Part shown: one piece after another, positions 1-11,200 of the stretch
Numbering within the stretch: position 1 is the first letter of the stretch
Layout: each line of letters begins with the position of its first letter
DNA from: Cryptomeria japonica
Taxonomy: Eukaryota > Streptophyta > Pinopsida > Cupressales > Cupressaceae
Length of the DNA: 64,000 nt
Assembly: GCF_030272615.1 (NCBI RefSeq)
Contig: NC_081409.1
Coordinates: forward strand, 20,832,260 to 20,896,259
Direction: 5' to 3'
Program-made: the position numbers and the translations under genes
Notes under the pieces: generated by a model
What the model saw: only the letters and a program-made list of their open reading frames with translations
Told to the model about the DNA's origin: nothing
Database searches by the model: none

Positions 1-461
1 GAAGGTGATTATTAGAGCTTAACCGGTATTCAATCCAGTATTGGAGATGCTACTTTGAGCAGTACATTATCATTGGATTTAACCATCCAATTGTAGTCAG
101 TGTGACTCATATTTTGTGATTGAGCAGTGAGCTCTAGGCGGTTGGCCTTTCTACATGTGCAGACCCCATTTGTACACACATACTATCTGCAGTAGTATCA
201 TCTGATTGTGGGTAAGGTTTCCCACTGTGGTTTTTTCCCTTATAGGGTTTCCATGTACAAATCTCTGTGTTATGTGTTGTGGATGTTGTTTCTCTTTCTG
301 TTTCATGCATTAAGTTTCACAGGTATTGATATTAACTATTAATCTGTTAACCGACATTAAGTTTGATTTATCGGTATTATGTATCAGGTTTGATTAAGTT
401 ATATTTGGGTTGAAATTCATAGTCAACCCCCCCCCTCTTAGTTGCCTCCTGGGTCCTAACG
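1..461 (+). mobile_element. 3' part of a copia LTR (same family as B's LTRs)
   Basis: The stretch matches the reverse complement of B's LTR at 9279-9740: the same blocks around the AACCGGTA-like motifs, the poly-C run followed by CTCTTAGTTGCC, and the terminal GGGTCCTAAC. The LTR start lies outside the window. It ends near 461 (CTAACG instead of CTAACA) and is followed directly by copia RT coding sequence, so this is either a solo LTR or the 3' LTR of another copy inserted in F's reverse transcriptase. Its TSD cannot be checked. Confidence 0.8.
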
Positions 462-1351
462 GGATAAATATCTTTTGAAACTTGGTTTTACTAAGGGTAG
501 TGCTGACAGTAATTTATATTATAAAATCATTGATGATGACATACTAATTCTTGAAGTATTTGTTGATGATATTATTTTTGGAGGTGAAGATAAGTTATGC
601 ATAGAATTTTCTAAGAATATGGAGAAAGAATTTGAGATGTCTATGATTGGTGAGATGAAATTTTTCTTAGGTTTTCAAATTACTTAGACTGACAAAGGTA
701 TTTTCATCTCTCAAACTAATTATGCTAAGGAATTGTTGAATAAATTTGGTATGGGAGATTCTAAACCAGTAAGTAATCCTATGGTTATAAGTGAGAAATT
801 GACAAGAAAAGATGTTTCTACACCGGTAAATCCTACAAGATACAAATCTATGATTGGAGGTTTTCTCTATTTGACTCAGACTAGGCTTGACATTATGAAT
901 GTTGTTTGTATTGTTTCAAGATTTCAGAGTGATCCTAGAGATAATGAGATGGCAGTAAAAAGGATTTTTAGATACTTGCAAGGTGCATCAAAATATGGCT
1001 TGTGGTACCCTCGGGATGATAACTTTACTTTATGTGCATATACAGATGTTGATTGGGCTGTAGATGTTGATGACCGGAAAAGTACTTCCAGTGGAGCTTT
1101 CTTTCTTGGAAATAAGTTGGTTTCATGGATCAGCAAGAAACAGTCATGTACTTCTTTATCTATTGTTGAAGCTAAGTATGTTGTTGCTGCTACTAACTGT
1201 ACACAAATTTTATGGATGATGAAAATGTTGAAGGATATAAAGGTGGATTGTGATGCACCAATAGTTATTCACTGTGATAACTCTGTTGCTATTGATATAT
1301 CAAAGAATCTGGTATTTCATTCTAAGAGAAAGCACATATCGATCAAGTATA
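462..1351 (+). pseudogene. Copia pol remnant F: RT C-terminal part and RNase H
   Basis: This is the oldest layer visible. The translation holds the end of a Ty1/copia reverse transcriptase (FVDDIIFGG, the catalytic DD motif), the connection segment ([23 protein letters not shown]) and an RNase H domain (AYTDVDWA, DDRKSTSSGAFF, KQSCTSLS). A TAG at 685-687 interrupts the frame just after the RT palm. The left side is cut by an LTR at 1-461 and the right side by insertion of E at 1351, shortly before the expected end of RNase H. Closest in this window to B's pol, so F is probably a B-family copia. It is a dead fragment. Confidence 0.85.
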
Positions 1352-2791
1352 TGTTGGAATTTGCATGAAGATTGCATTAATGATATGTTATGTTGTCATT
1401 GATGTCAATTGAACCGGTAATGGTATTTATGATATTGCTGATATTGTTGTCTTTATTGATATTATCTTGTAATCGGTAGGAAGAGATTTGAGGAAGATGT
1501 TGTAAACTGGTATGTAAGTTTGTGAGTTGAACCGGTAAACCAATGTATAAGGTTAAATACTTTCTATGTTATGTAACTGGTAAACCCTACCAGTTGATTT
1601 TTGTTAAACCTTAACCGATCAAGTTTGTTGGTTTAAGATCTAATGATGAGCAGTAATGATAGTGACACGTGTGATCATTGTATGAGGATAAGTTCAAATT
1701 GTTTTGGCACATTTGTTTGATTGTCCAGTGAATGAGAAAAGTGGATTGCCTCTAATGCATGGCGCGTGATGAGTTACAAAATCCAATGAAGTGGTTATTA
1801 TGGAGCGGTTGGAATTTTCTTGAAGAATGTGTATAGATTGTTATGTAAATCCAACCATCACACTTGAACTGATTTGTTTGTAATCTCTATGAGAGAATTA
1901 GGTTTTTGTTGTGTTACCGACCTAATTGATTTGTATTTAAGGTCGATGAAGTTGTTTTGTTTAGTGTTGGCAAAGTGTTGCCTAAAATCAGTTGAGTGTG
2001 TGGTTGTATAATCGAAGAATGGATCTGTAGTTTGAGTAAAGGCAGATTGAAGCTTAAAAGGATCCGATCAAGCAAATGTAGTGCTATTCAGACAGATCAA
2101 AAAAACCTGTTGTTTTCTAACAATTATAGAAGAATTGAAATCCCCTAACCGGGTAAGTTCTAACAATCTTGGTTACTTCTTAAATCCTCTAACAAGGTGA
2201 TCCATTAGCTTGGATTCTCAAATCCTCTACCGAAGTTACTCCTAACAGGGTATTTTCTTTTTATCAAGGCATTTTGTAAATCCCTTAACCGGGTGATTCC
2301 TAACAGGATCAGTTCTTAACATGACTTATTGTAAAAGCTTTAACAGGCTTTGTCTTAACATGGCAAACGTTAGAAGAGTTCAGATAGCTATCTTGTGAGT
2401 CTCATCTCACCGTGGTTTTTACCTATTTGGGTTTTCCACATATAAACATTTGTGTCATGTGGTGAATGTTTTTGTGTTTATGATCTTATTTGTTGATTTG
2501 ATTGACTACTTAACTATTCTGATAAGGCATGATAATTGGAAGGATTGAGAGATGAAATATGTTGACATATGATTAAGCATTTTTATGTTTACAAGATTGA
2601 AGTTGTTTACTATTAAGTTGTTATAACAGTTAACTGGGTGATGTTGAGTATTCTTATGAGTATTGATCTTGACAATGAAAGTTTACTTTGTGAGTTTGGG
2701 AAGTTTGTATTTATTTTTTAATTTACTGATTCACCCCCCCCCCCCCCCTCTCAGTAATCTATCAGATACTTATTCTTTCAGCATACCATCA
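1352..2791 (+). mobile_element. 5' LTR of copia E
   Basis: The 1440-bp LTR starts TGTTGGAATTTGCATG and ends ACCATCA, directly before an initiator-Met-type primer site. The 3' LTR from 63209 matches its first ~790 bp closely. Inside are a TATTTAAGG stretch near 1933 that could serve as TATA box, a ladder of TAAC(A/C)GGGT-like motifs from 2140 to 2360, and a run of about 15 C at 2736-2750 followed by TCTCAGT. Confidence 0.92.
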
Positions 2792-2792
2792 A

Positions 2793-2805
2793 TTGGTATC
2801 AGAGC
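2793..2805 (+). other. Primer binding site of E (initiator tRNA-Met type)
   Basis: TTGGTATCAGAGC lies one base after the LTR end. It is the standard complement of the plant initiator tRNA-Met 3' end used by copia elements. Confidence 0.93.
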
Positions 2806-2863
2806 ATCTCAGGTCCTCTTAAATCTAAAAGCCTAACAACTTGAGGAAAATATCTTGTAGATC

Positions 2864-3432
2864 ATGATGAAGAAGGAAGGTCTGAAGTTCAACAAAGATA
2901 ACTATAGGATATGGAGCGACAAAATGAATATTTACATTAAGAGTCTGGGAAGTCAGTATTGGGATCACATAGAAACTCTGACTGATGATTAGAAGAAAGA
3001 ACAACAAGAAAATCATCAAGCATTAGAGGCTATTATAAGTTCTCTGTCCGATGTTGAATATGTAGATGTTCATGGTCTTGAAACTGCATATGAAGTATGG
3101 AAAAAACTTGAAGATATTTATCGCAGTGATGAACATGTTAAGATTGCTAAAGAGGAGAGCCTAAGAGGAAAGTTTGATGACATGAGAATGTCTTAAGGTG
3201 AGAATATCCAACAATATGGTCAAAGGATAAAAGAGATATTTGGTGAAATAAAGAGTGTGGGAGGGAAAGTGGAAGATGCCACAGTGATCAGTAAGGTACT
3301 AAGAACCTTGCTACCAGTCTATGCTATCCGAGTTGCAGCTATTCAAGAGCTGAAGTCCATTGACAAAACTAAGGTAACTCTTGACTCTATCATTGGAAAA
3401 CTTACTACTTTTGAATTAAATGACTATGATGG
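2864..3432 (+). pseudogene. E gag, N-terminal half
   Basis: The ATG at 2864 is the first start after the primer site and opens a copia Gag: a GLKFNKDNYRIW block typical of the UBN2/DUF4219 gag N-terminus, then AYEVWKKLEDIY and the LRTLLPVYA segment of copia gag. Two in-frame stops (TAG near 2989, TAA near 3194) break it. It stops at 3432, where G is inserted; the TSD GATGG occupies 3428-3432. The gene resumes at 8467 in the same frame. Confidence 0.88.
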
Positions 3433-5312
3433 TGTTACCTTGTCATTCATCCCTCATAACAAGAGTGAGTCGCCTTGCAAAAATTTTAGTTGAGTCTTTG
3501 TCTTGTTAAAAATTTGTTGGTTCAATCCCTTATCCGCTTGTAAATAATTTTTTTAGATCCTTAACATTAAGGTTCAATGGTCTGTTGAACCTCTTGAACC
3601 CCTTGAACCATCTTGAACACAGTTCATAGTGTTCATTTAGGTACCGCAGGTTCTAAGTTGTGTCTAAGACATTTTCGGGCTAACATTCACTTAAGTGTTG
3701 TGCAAGTGATATGTCATATATTGTTCAAACAATTCAGAGAAGTTCAAACAGTTCATTCAGTTCAATCGGGTTCATTCAGTTCAATCAGGTTCACTCAGTT
3801 CAAGCAGGTTCATTCAGTTCAATCAGGTTCAAAGTAGTTCAGCAGGTTCCAAAAGTTCAAGCAGTTTAGGAATGTTCAACATGTTCAATGAAGTTAAAAG
3901 GTTCAATGCACAACCAAAATGGAGAGACAAAGAAATCAGTGGACAAATTTGGTCAACCAACAAAAGTTTGGAAGAGGAATTTGATTCACCATTTACTTAG
4001 GTAGCAATTGATTATTTTTCCTAGAGGATTGTGAAAGAATTAGCACGAAGAATGTTTATAAATTTCAATGTAGCCTGTAAATACAAATTTTCTAAGATAG
4101 CAAAATCAGTCTCTGTACAGGGGGTATATCTCTCACTTCAATCATTGGATCAAGCTAGATTTTGGATATGTTTTATGAAACCTATTTTTACAGGTTCTCA
4201 CCAAAGGAATTATGGAAATTCAATCTGGTCTGCAAGATACACTTAACAAAATACAAGTGTAGAACAAAGAACATGTTCTAATTTTTGTGACAGAAAAACT
4301 GTCATGTTGCAGGGGGCATATCTTTTGATTCCACCGTTGGATTTTTCTCATTTTTTTATATGTTGTGCATAGACAAGTTGTGCACATTTTCACTAGAGCG
4401 ATTAACTTAACTATGTCTCCTTCAAAAGATATGGTGGACTGAGCGCAGGTTTGTCCAAAGTGACCAACAACAACCAAGTTTACTATTTTCAAATATTAAC
4501 TAAGCACGACTTATATTTGTAACGGTGGAGCCCATAGTTAATTCATAAATATTATGTATTTTGAGTTATAATGTTTTCAGATTAAAACATTATGATTAAA
4601 TATTAGATTGAAGCCAAGATAGTGTGGAAGGAATGAAGACAGTTATTTATATCCAGCTGTCAACATATGATATGCCAGGATTCAGTTTTTGGTAACTGAA
4701 AGTGTCTCACCAAGGGGAAAAGAGGGATAGTAGCCAAAGGAAAGGAGGGGAGATTGTCTACAGGATTGAATGGTCTTTGAGCCATGTTTTTGGCATTTGT
4801 AAAAAGAAGAGAACTGATGTTAAATCTTTGAGTTTAAGTATGTTTTCTTTGATTGGAGATGATCTTTGAGTTGTCCCAATCATTTCAGATGTTGTCCTGT
4901 TCATTTGAAATGCGTATGCGTTTGTTAAAATCTTTGAATTTTAATTAATCATATATCTGAAATGAAATGTCAATCTTTCTTTTGTTTCCTTGAAGTTGGA
5001 AGATTAGACAAATGGCCTTTGTGCCTTTCATTTAGTTTTCTTTAAACTCATTAAATCTGTAATCACATTCATCTCATGTTAATGGATGAATGTTAGTTTA
5101 CCTTCTTTGTCTTCGGGTTAAAGGCATAGCAAGTTATTTGATTCTTTGAAAATAATTCAAAGGTAGCTGCGCCTTGGAAAATAAGCAGAGAGCACTTGTA
5201 TATAATTGTGGCAAGTGACTCAACTGTTGTGTTGCAAGTTTGTCTTTCAGCCTTGGGTGTTTAGGAGTCATTTTGTGCAGGTGTTTTGAGAAGACAAATC
5301 TGTTCACTAACA
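3433..5312 (+). mobile_element. 5' LTR of G
   Basis: 1880 bp, starting TGTTACC and ending CACTAACA. It is collinear with 6577-8461, with scattered substitutions and a few repeat-number changes. It contains a GTTCA-rich minisatellite near its 5' side. No convincing ORF is present; the 70-90-codon ORFs here recur in both LTRs only because the LTRs are copies. Confidence 0.93.
3590..3910 (+). repeat. GTTCA/TTCAG minisatellite in G 5' LTR
   Basis: Degenerate tandem units of about 9 and 18 bp built from GTTCATTCAGTTCAATCAG (19-bp consensus). The densest run is 3740-3830. The matching block in the 3' LTR (about 6735-7065) has a different unit number. Confidence 0.85.
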
Positions 5313-5318
5313 GATTTT

Positions 5319-5335
5319 TGGCGACTCTGTTGGGG
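5319..5335 (+). other. Primer binding site of G
   Basis: TGGCGACTCTGTTGGGG begins six bases after the LTR end. TGGCGAC-type sites followed by a GGGG run occur in Tat/Ogre-type gypsy elements, so G's partner may be gypsy rather than copia. The tRNA was not assigned. Confidence 0.7.
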
Positions 5336-5392
5336 TCGAATCGCAGTCTCAGTGTTTTCTTTTCTCAGAAATTTGAAGGTACCTCCCCGAGG

Positions 5393-6202
5393 ATGGAGGT
5401 TGGCGGCTCTCTTGAAAATGAATACCATGAGGTATATCAAAGATATCCAGAAATTTTAAAATATTGGGTTCCAGCAAGAAGTGAAGATATCTCTGATATT
5501 TTTATCTTTATTCCACCATTTAAAGAAAACCCAATCAAAGAAGTTACAGAAGACTTGGCAAGGGAAGTAGGATTTCTAAAATCCTTCTATGGTGCTGTCC
5601 TTATCAAGAGAAAATCCATTGTGCAAAAACCATCAGCAAGCAAGAAGGAGCAAATTGGTGTTGAAGATGATCGTTCCTATGAGATGCCACAACAACAAGA
5701 AAGATCAACTATCAAAGAAGAGAACCCCACTGTGAAAATTTTAGAATATAGAAATGGGGTTGAGCACCATGATGTTTTGATAAATGAAGAAACAGATTGG
5801 ATGCTTGTTATGCGTAATGATGATGTGCTTCTTTCACAAAGTAAAGTAAGTATTCTTGTGAGAGCAGATTTCATACTTAATAAAACAGCTTGCTTTGCTG
5901 AAATATGTCATGATACTATAGATTTTGTAAAAAATGATGATCTTGGTATCATTTATTTTGAAGATTATGTAGTTTCCCTTGAGGAGGTTTCTAGACATCA
6001 TTTCATTCAGCCCAAAATTGAAAATCATTTGGGAAATGATATGCAAAAGGCCCAAGGAAAATCAGAAATTTATGATGAAGAATGGCTTTTTGGGGGTGGA
6101 TGGTTATTCAAGAAAGTTTTACATGTTACTAATATGATTTATAACATTAATGAAGTCATCAGATGGCAGTTTTTAAGGACTACACCGAAGAGGCATCGTT
6201 AG
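5393..6202 (+). CDS. Uncharacterised 269-aa protein of element G
   Basis: I do not recognise this protein. The start at 5393 is chosen because it is the first ATG after the primer site; the same frame is open further upstream to 5240, but that part lies in the LTR. Visible features: an acidic/aromatic N-terminal block (EVYQRYPEILKYWVPA), IFIFIPPF and a KEVTEDLAREVGFL helix-like stretch near residues 35-70, a low-complexity EKKEQ/QQQE-type linker around 95-120, a hydrophobic beta-like region (TDWMLVMRNDDVLL, KVSILVRADFIL) around 145-175, and a basic C-terminus (TTPKRHR). There is no zinc knuckle, DTG/DSG protease site, DD polymerase motif or signal peptide. The frame has no stop over 269 codons, unlike almost every other gene here. 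It could be a diverged Gag-like protein or a captured host sequence; neither is shown. Confidence 0.6.
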   Translation: MEVGGSLENEYHEVYQRYPEILKYWVPARSEDISDIFIFIPPFKENPIKEVTEDLAREVGFLKSFYGAVLIKRKSIVQKPSASKKEQIGVEDDRSYEMPQQQERSTIKEENPTVKILEYRNGVEHHDVLINEETDWMLVMRNDDVLLSQSKVSILVRADFILNKTACFAEICHDTIDFVKNDDLGIIYFEDYVVSLEEVSRHHFIQPKIENHLGNDMQKAQGKSEIYDEEWLFGGGWLFKKVLHVTNMIYNINEVIRWQFLRTTPKRHR

Positions 6203-6576
6203 TTGCTCCGTAAAGGCTCCTATTTCTCTCAGCCAGTCAATGGCTTCGTGTAAGTTCTTGCTTCCGGTTATTGTGGTAGGAGTTTTTCCTACTTATGTAC
6301 ATATTGTATATATCTTTGGTGTGTGTAATGTTAGATCGAATAATGCCCAAGCTTTGGGCCTACCACTTGTCTTGGTGGTTTGCTATTTTGGCTTTCCTCA
6401 TTTTTAGTTTTAGTTTGTTAGTTTAGCCCTGCTCCCCTCCACCCACATTGCAAGTAGTTTCCCTTCCACTCTTTGTGACTTTGTTGCCCAATGGTGCTAG
6501 GCACTTGTCCTTTCAACCAGAGATTCAGAGTTCTTTGCATTCTTCTTCACAAAATGCCATCCCTAGTCAGAGCCAA
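6203..6576 (+). other. G interior after the ORF; no clear polypurine tract
   Basis: 374 bp between the ORF stop and the 3' LTR, pyrimidine-rich and without another ORF. The bases just before the LTR (CCCTAGTCAGAGCCAA) are not a polypurine tract, which is unusual for an element that must prime plus-strand synthesis there. Confidence 0.6.
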
Positions 6577-8461
6577 TGTTACCTTGTCATTCATCCCTCA
6601 TAACAAGAGTGAGTCGCCTTGCAAAAATTTTAGTTGAGTCTTTGTCTTGTTAAAAATTCATTGGTTCAATCCCTTATCCACTTGTAAATCATTTTTTTAG
6701 ATCCTTAACATTAAGTTTCAATGGTCTATTGAACCTCTTGAACCCCTTGAACCATCTTGAATAGAGTTCGTAGTGTTCATTTAGGTACCACAGGTTCTAA
6801 GTTGTGTCTAAGACATTTTCGGGCTAACATTCACTTAAGTGTTGTGCAAGTGATATGTCATATACTGTTCAAATAGTTCAAGGAAGTTCAAACAGTTCAT
6901 TCAGTTCAATCGGGTTCACTCAGTTCAAGCAGGTTCATTCAGTTCAATCAGGTTCAAAAGTTTAGTCAGGTTCAAAATGGTTCAAAGTAGTTCAGCAGGT
7001 TCCAAAAGTTCAAGCTGTTCAGGAATGTTCAACATGTTCAATGAAGTTCAAAGGTTCAATGCACAACCAAAATGGAGAGACAAAGCAATCAGTGGACAAA
7101 TTTGGTCAACCAACAAAAGTTTGGAAGACAAATTTGATTCACCATTTACTTAGGCAGCAATTGATTATTTTTCCTAGAGGATTGTGAAAGAATTAGCATG
7201 AAGAATGTTTATAAATTTCAATGCAGCCTGTAAATACAAATTTTCTGAGATAGCAAAATCAGTCTCTGTGTAGGGGGTATATCTCTCACTTCAATCATTG
7301 GATCAAGCTAGATTTCAGATATGTTTTATGAAACCTATTTTTACAATTTCTCACCAAAGGAATTATGGAAATTCAATCTGGTCTGCAAGATACACTTAAT
7401 AGAATACAAGTGTAGAACAAAGAACATGTTCTGATTTTTGTGACAGAAAAAACGTCATGTTGCAAGGGGCATATCTTTTGATTCCACCGTTGGATTTTTC
7501 TCATTTTTTGATATGTTGTGCACAGACAAGTTGCGCACGTTTTCACTAGAGCGATTAACTTAACTATGTCTCCTTCAAAAGTTATGGTGGACTGAGTGCG
7601 GGTTTTTCCAAAGTGACCAACAACAACCAAGTTTACTATTTTCAAATATTAACTAAGCACGACTTATATTTGTAACGGTGGAGCCCATAGTTAATTCATA
7701 AATATTATGTATTTTGAGTTATAATGTTTTCATATTAAAACATTATGATTAAATATGAGATTGAAGCCAAGAAAGTGTGGAAGGAATGAAGACAGTTATT
7801 TATATCCAGTTGTCAACATATGATATGCCAGGATTCAGTTTTTGGTAACTAAAGTGTCTCACCGAGGGGAAAAGAGGGATAGTAGCCAAAGGAAAGGAGG
7901 GGAGATTGTCTGCAGGATTGAATGGTCTTTGAGCCATGTTTTTGGCATTTGTAAAAAGAAGAGAACTGATGTTAAATCTTTGAGTTTAAGTATGTTTTCT
8001 TTGATTGGAGATGATCTTTGAGTTGTCCCAATCATTTCAGATGTTGTCCTGTTCATTTGAAATGTGTATGCATTTGTTAAAATCTTTGAATTTTAATTAC
8101 TCATATATCTGAAATGAAATGTCAATCTTTCTTTTGTTTCCTTGAAGTTGGAAGATTAGACAAATGGCCTTTGTGCCTTTCATTTAGTTTTCTTTAAACT
8201 CATTAAATCTGTAATCACATTCATCTCATGTTAATGGATGAATGTTAGTTTACCTTCTTTGTCTTCGGGTTAAAGGCATAGCAAGTTATTTGATTCTTTT
8301 CAAATCATTCAAAGGTAGCTACGCCTTGGAAAATAAGCAAAGAGCACTTGTATATAATTGTGGCAAGTGACTCAACTGTTGTGTTGTAAGTTTGTCTTTC
8401 AGCCTTGGGTGTTTAGGAGTCATTTTGTGCAGGTGTTTTGAGACAAATCTATTCACTAACA
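6577..8461 (+). mobile_element. 3' LTR of G
   Basis: 1885 bp, starting TGTTACC and ending CTAACA, followed by the TSD GATGG. It pairs with 3433-5312. The minisatellite near 6735-7065 differs in unit composition from the 5' copy. Confidence 0.93.
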
Positions 8462-8466
8462 GATGG

Positions 8467-9278
8467 TAGTGTATAGAAATAAAAATCTACATTCAGAGCT
8501 TCTGTCTCTAACACATCTGTGAGAAAAAGTAGAGATACTTGTCATGGTTATGAATCTAGATCTAGTAGAGATGTTGATGGTGAAGACAACTTAGTGGAGC
8601 TTGAAGCATTGTTGGCAAAACGATTGCCTAGAGGCACTGGTAAATACAGAGGTAAACTACCTTTAAAATGTTTTGCATGCAACAAAATTAGTCATATAGC
8701 AACTAACTGTCCTAATGGTGAAAATGAATACAAGAGAGACAAACTCAAGAAGTATAAAGGCAAAGGAAAGAGAGATTGTCTTATAGCGGTTGATAGTGGT
8801 ATTACTGATGAAGAATCTGATGATGATGCTAGTGAAGATATTGTGTTTGTAGCTATTAAGGAAGAGATATCAAATCTGAAGACATAAGTGTCTAGGATGG
8901 ATAACTCTGATGATTGGATCATTGATAGTGGTTGTTCACATCACATGACCAGTGATCAGAGCAAATTTCTTTCCTTGAAGGAATTTTATGGCGGTGTTGT
9001 CAGATCTGGTAATGACTCACCCTGTCTGGTTAAAGGTAAGGGAGTTATTTCTCTTAATGGGAAGAGCAGCGTTGACGATGTCTATTTAGTTGAAGGTCTA
9101 AAGCACAATCTTTTGAGTGTGGCACAACTTAATGACAGAGGATACCAACTGGAGTTTAGAAATGGTATGTGCAAAATCTTTGACAACAAAAGGGAATTGA
9201 TTGCAACCAGGAAACAAACCAGAGGTAATCTATTTCATCTTAATCCTAAAGTTAGCAATTGTTTGATTGCAAAGATTG
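8467..9278 (+). pseudogene. E gag C-terminus (zinc knuckle) and protease start
   Basis: The E gag frame resumes after G. Two stops lie close to the junction (TAG and TAA at about 8473-8483). From 8519 the frame is open through an intact CCHC knuckle (CFACNKISHIATNC, nt 8671-8712), an acidic linker, a TAA at 8885 and then the copia protease with the active-site block IDSGCSHHMTSD. The KGKGVISLNG and LKHNLLSVAQL segments of the GAG-pre-integrase region follow. The gene is cut at 9278 by insertion of B and continues at 52369 (DDSWLWNRRF). Confidence 0.9.
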
Positions 9279-10385
9279 TGTTAGGACCCAGAGGCAACTG
9301 AGAGGGGGGGGGGGGTGAATCAATTGTCTATTAATTTCAACCCAAATATAACTTAATCAAACTTGATGCATAATACCGGTAAACCAAACTTAATGTCGGT
9401 TGACAGTTTAACAGTTAATAACAATACCGGTGAAACTTAATGTATGAAACAGAAAGAGAAATAATATCCACAACACATAACACATATATTTGTACGTGAA
9501 AACCCTGTAAGGGGAAAAACCATGGTGGGAAACCTTACCCACAATCAGATGATACTACTGCAGATAGTATGTGTGTACAAATGGGGTTTGCACATGTAGA
9601 AAGGCCAACTGCCTAGAGCTCACTACTCAATCACAAAATGAGAGTCACACTGACTACAATAGGATGGTTAAATCCTAGATAATGTACTGCTCAAAATAGC
9701 ATCTTCATATGCTGGATTTTGTACCAGTTAAGCTTTGATTATCTCCTTCAAACCTTCCTTGAATCTTCAAAAGATGTCTACGTGAGTATCTCTGCTTATA
9801 TTCGCATAAACCGAATATCACAACTTTATAATACCTTATGTCATTCCTTTCCCATACCATGTTAATCTCACAATTGAGATCTTACATATATACCAAAACC
9901 TAAGACCAAATGTGTAGGTCGGCTTACTAAGAATATTATAATAAAATCAATTACAAATGAATCAATATGTGATGCATCATGTCGGCTCAATGCATTTACA
10001 ATAATAACCAATTAGTAAATCATCTCCATAATGTGTCGTGCTGATCTGGAATAAATAACGCATGCCGGTCCATAACCTATACCAATTTGTCGGTAACAAC
10101 AAATATGCTAACTCGATTAGACCAATAACCAAATCACCAAAACCAAGTGTCCAAACCATGTCTTTGACATAACCAAGTAACCTCCAGATGATAATAAGTC
10201 ATCCTTTGTGCCAGTGAACAATATAACCTGCTGGTGAACCAGATACCTGTGACTGTGTATATCACTGAACATGCCGGTAAACATAATGTGTCGATTCAAC
10301 ATAACCAAAGATCTCTAGAAAGATAAGTGTTGATAAGTGTTGACATCAATGACAAAACCAATGCAACACATCCATAATACCAACA
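9279..10385 (-). mobile_element. 3' LTR of copia B
   Basis: 1107 bp. Read on the minus strand it starts TGTTGGTATTATGG and ends GGGTCCTAACA. It pairs with 51285-52363. The poly-C/CTCTCAGT block near its 3' end (here a G run at 9303-9315) also occurs in E's LTR. Confidence 0.93.
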
Positions 10386-10646
10386 GTCTCCCCCTTTGGC
10401 ATTGATGGCAACACAAGATGGAAAAACCATCTAAGTGCCAAAGCAAAAATTCCAATAAACCAAAAACCAATAATCTCTAGAAGACATCAATTACCAGAAA
10501 TCCAAATACAGAATATCTCTCCCCCTAGGAATAATCTCTCCCCAAAGGATAATGATTCCTAAATACAAATTTTTTCCATAGATATCTCTCCCCTTTTGAC
10601 ATCAAATGCCAAAGCAATACAAAAACCAGATACAACCAATTCATAG
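10386..10646 (-). other. B 3' untranslated end with polypurine tract
   Basis: On the minus strand the sequence CCAAAGGGGGAGAC (10386-10399) abuts the 3' LTR and is the polypurine tract that primes plus-strand DNA. Further purine runs of similar type lie at about 10519-10545 and 10581-10594. No ORF. The segment ends at 10646, where A is inserted (TSD CATAG, 10642-10646), and resumes at 37687. Confidence 0.85.
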
Positions 10647-11200
10647 TGTATACACCTAAAAATGTTTTGAAGATAATTAATTAAATAAGCAATTATTTAA
10701 GTAATCCCTCCTCCCCAATTTAATTGAATTCACTAAGCAATTTTGATTAAATCTCTCATTCATCTACTTATTAATAAATCTAAGGATTTATTAAATAGGT
10801 TCATTTCATTTCACCCCTTTAATTAATTAATTCAAATTAATTAATTCCCCCCATCAAAATCATTTCTTCTAAATCTCCTAATTAATTAAAACAATTCAAA
10901 TCATGAGTTGTTGAAACTAATTAGCCATTTGTCTATTGAATGAATTTCTAAATTCAAAACCTAACCCATTCTACCTACCCCCATGTCCCCTTTCATCCAA
11001 CATCTTCTAGAATCTTTGTGACACTTGTCACTAAGTGTTCCCTTTAATCCAACCCCCTTTGCCATCCTCCTTCAATTTAACCATTGATATCTTCAAATCA
11101 ATCTCAACCATTGATTCATGCCAACTCACCCCTAGCCTTGGAAAATCCTATAAATAGACCCTATTTTGGAGCTCAAAGGGTCCCAATTTGATTTCATCAT
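10647..11200 (+). mobile_element. 5' LTR of A, first part
   Basis: Starts TGTATACACCTAAAAATG and matches 36779-37330 with few differences. A TATAAATAG box lies at 11149-11157, the likely start region for A transcription. The LTR is cut at 11200 by C2 (TSD ATCAT, 11196-11200) and resumes at 18990. Without the insert it would be about 916 bp, against 903 bp for the 3' LTR. Confidence 0.93.

Larger units (their letters stand above)
3433..8461 (+). mobile_element. Non-autonomous LTR element G with an orphan ORF
   Basis: Two direct LTRs (3433-5312 and 6577-8461) enclose a 1264-bp interior. The element starts TGTTACC, ends CTAACA, and is flanked by a perfect 5-bp TSD, GATGG (3428-3432 and 8462-8466). 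The interior holds a primer site and one long ORF, with no gag, protease, RT, RNase H or integrase motif in any frame. This is the LARD-like design (large LTRs, little interior), but with an open reading frame. Mobilising enzymes must have come from another family. Confidence 0.93.

Noticed and set aside
3433-3493. Extension of E gag beyond 3432
   Set aside because: These codons are read from the G LTR; the native continuation is at 8467.
4220-4492. 90-codon minus-strand ORF in the G LTR (also 7373-7645)
   Set aside because: Present twice because LTRs are duplicates; no recognisable domain; antisense to the LTR.
5240-5392. Upstream extension of the G ORF by 51 codons
   Set aside because: The upstream part lies in the 5' LTR and across the primer site; the in-frame ATG at 5393 is the first after the primer site.
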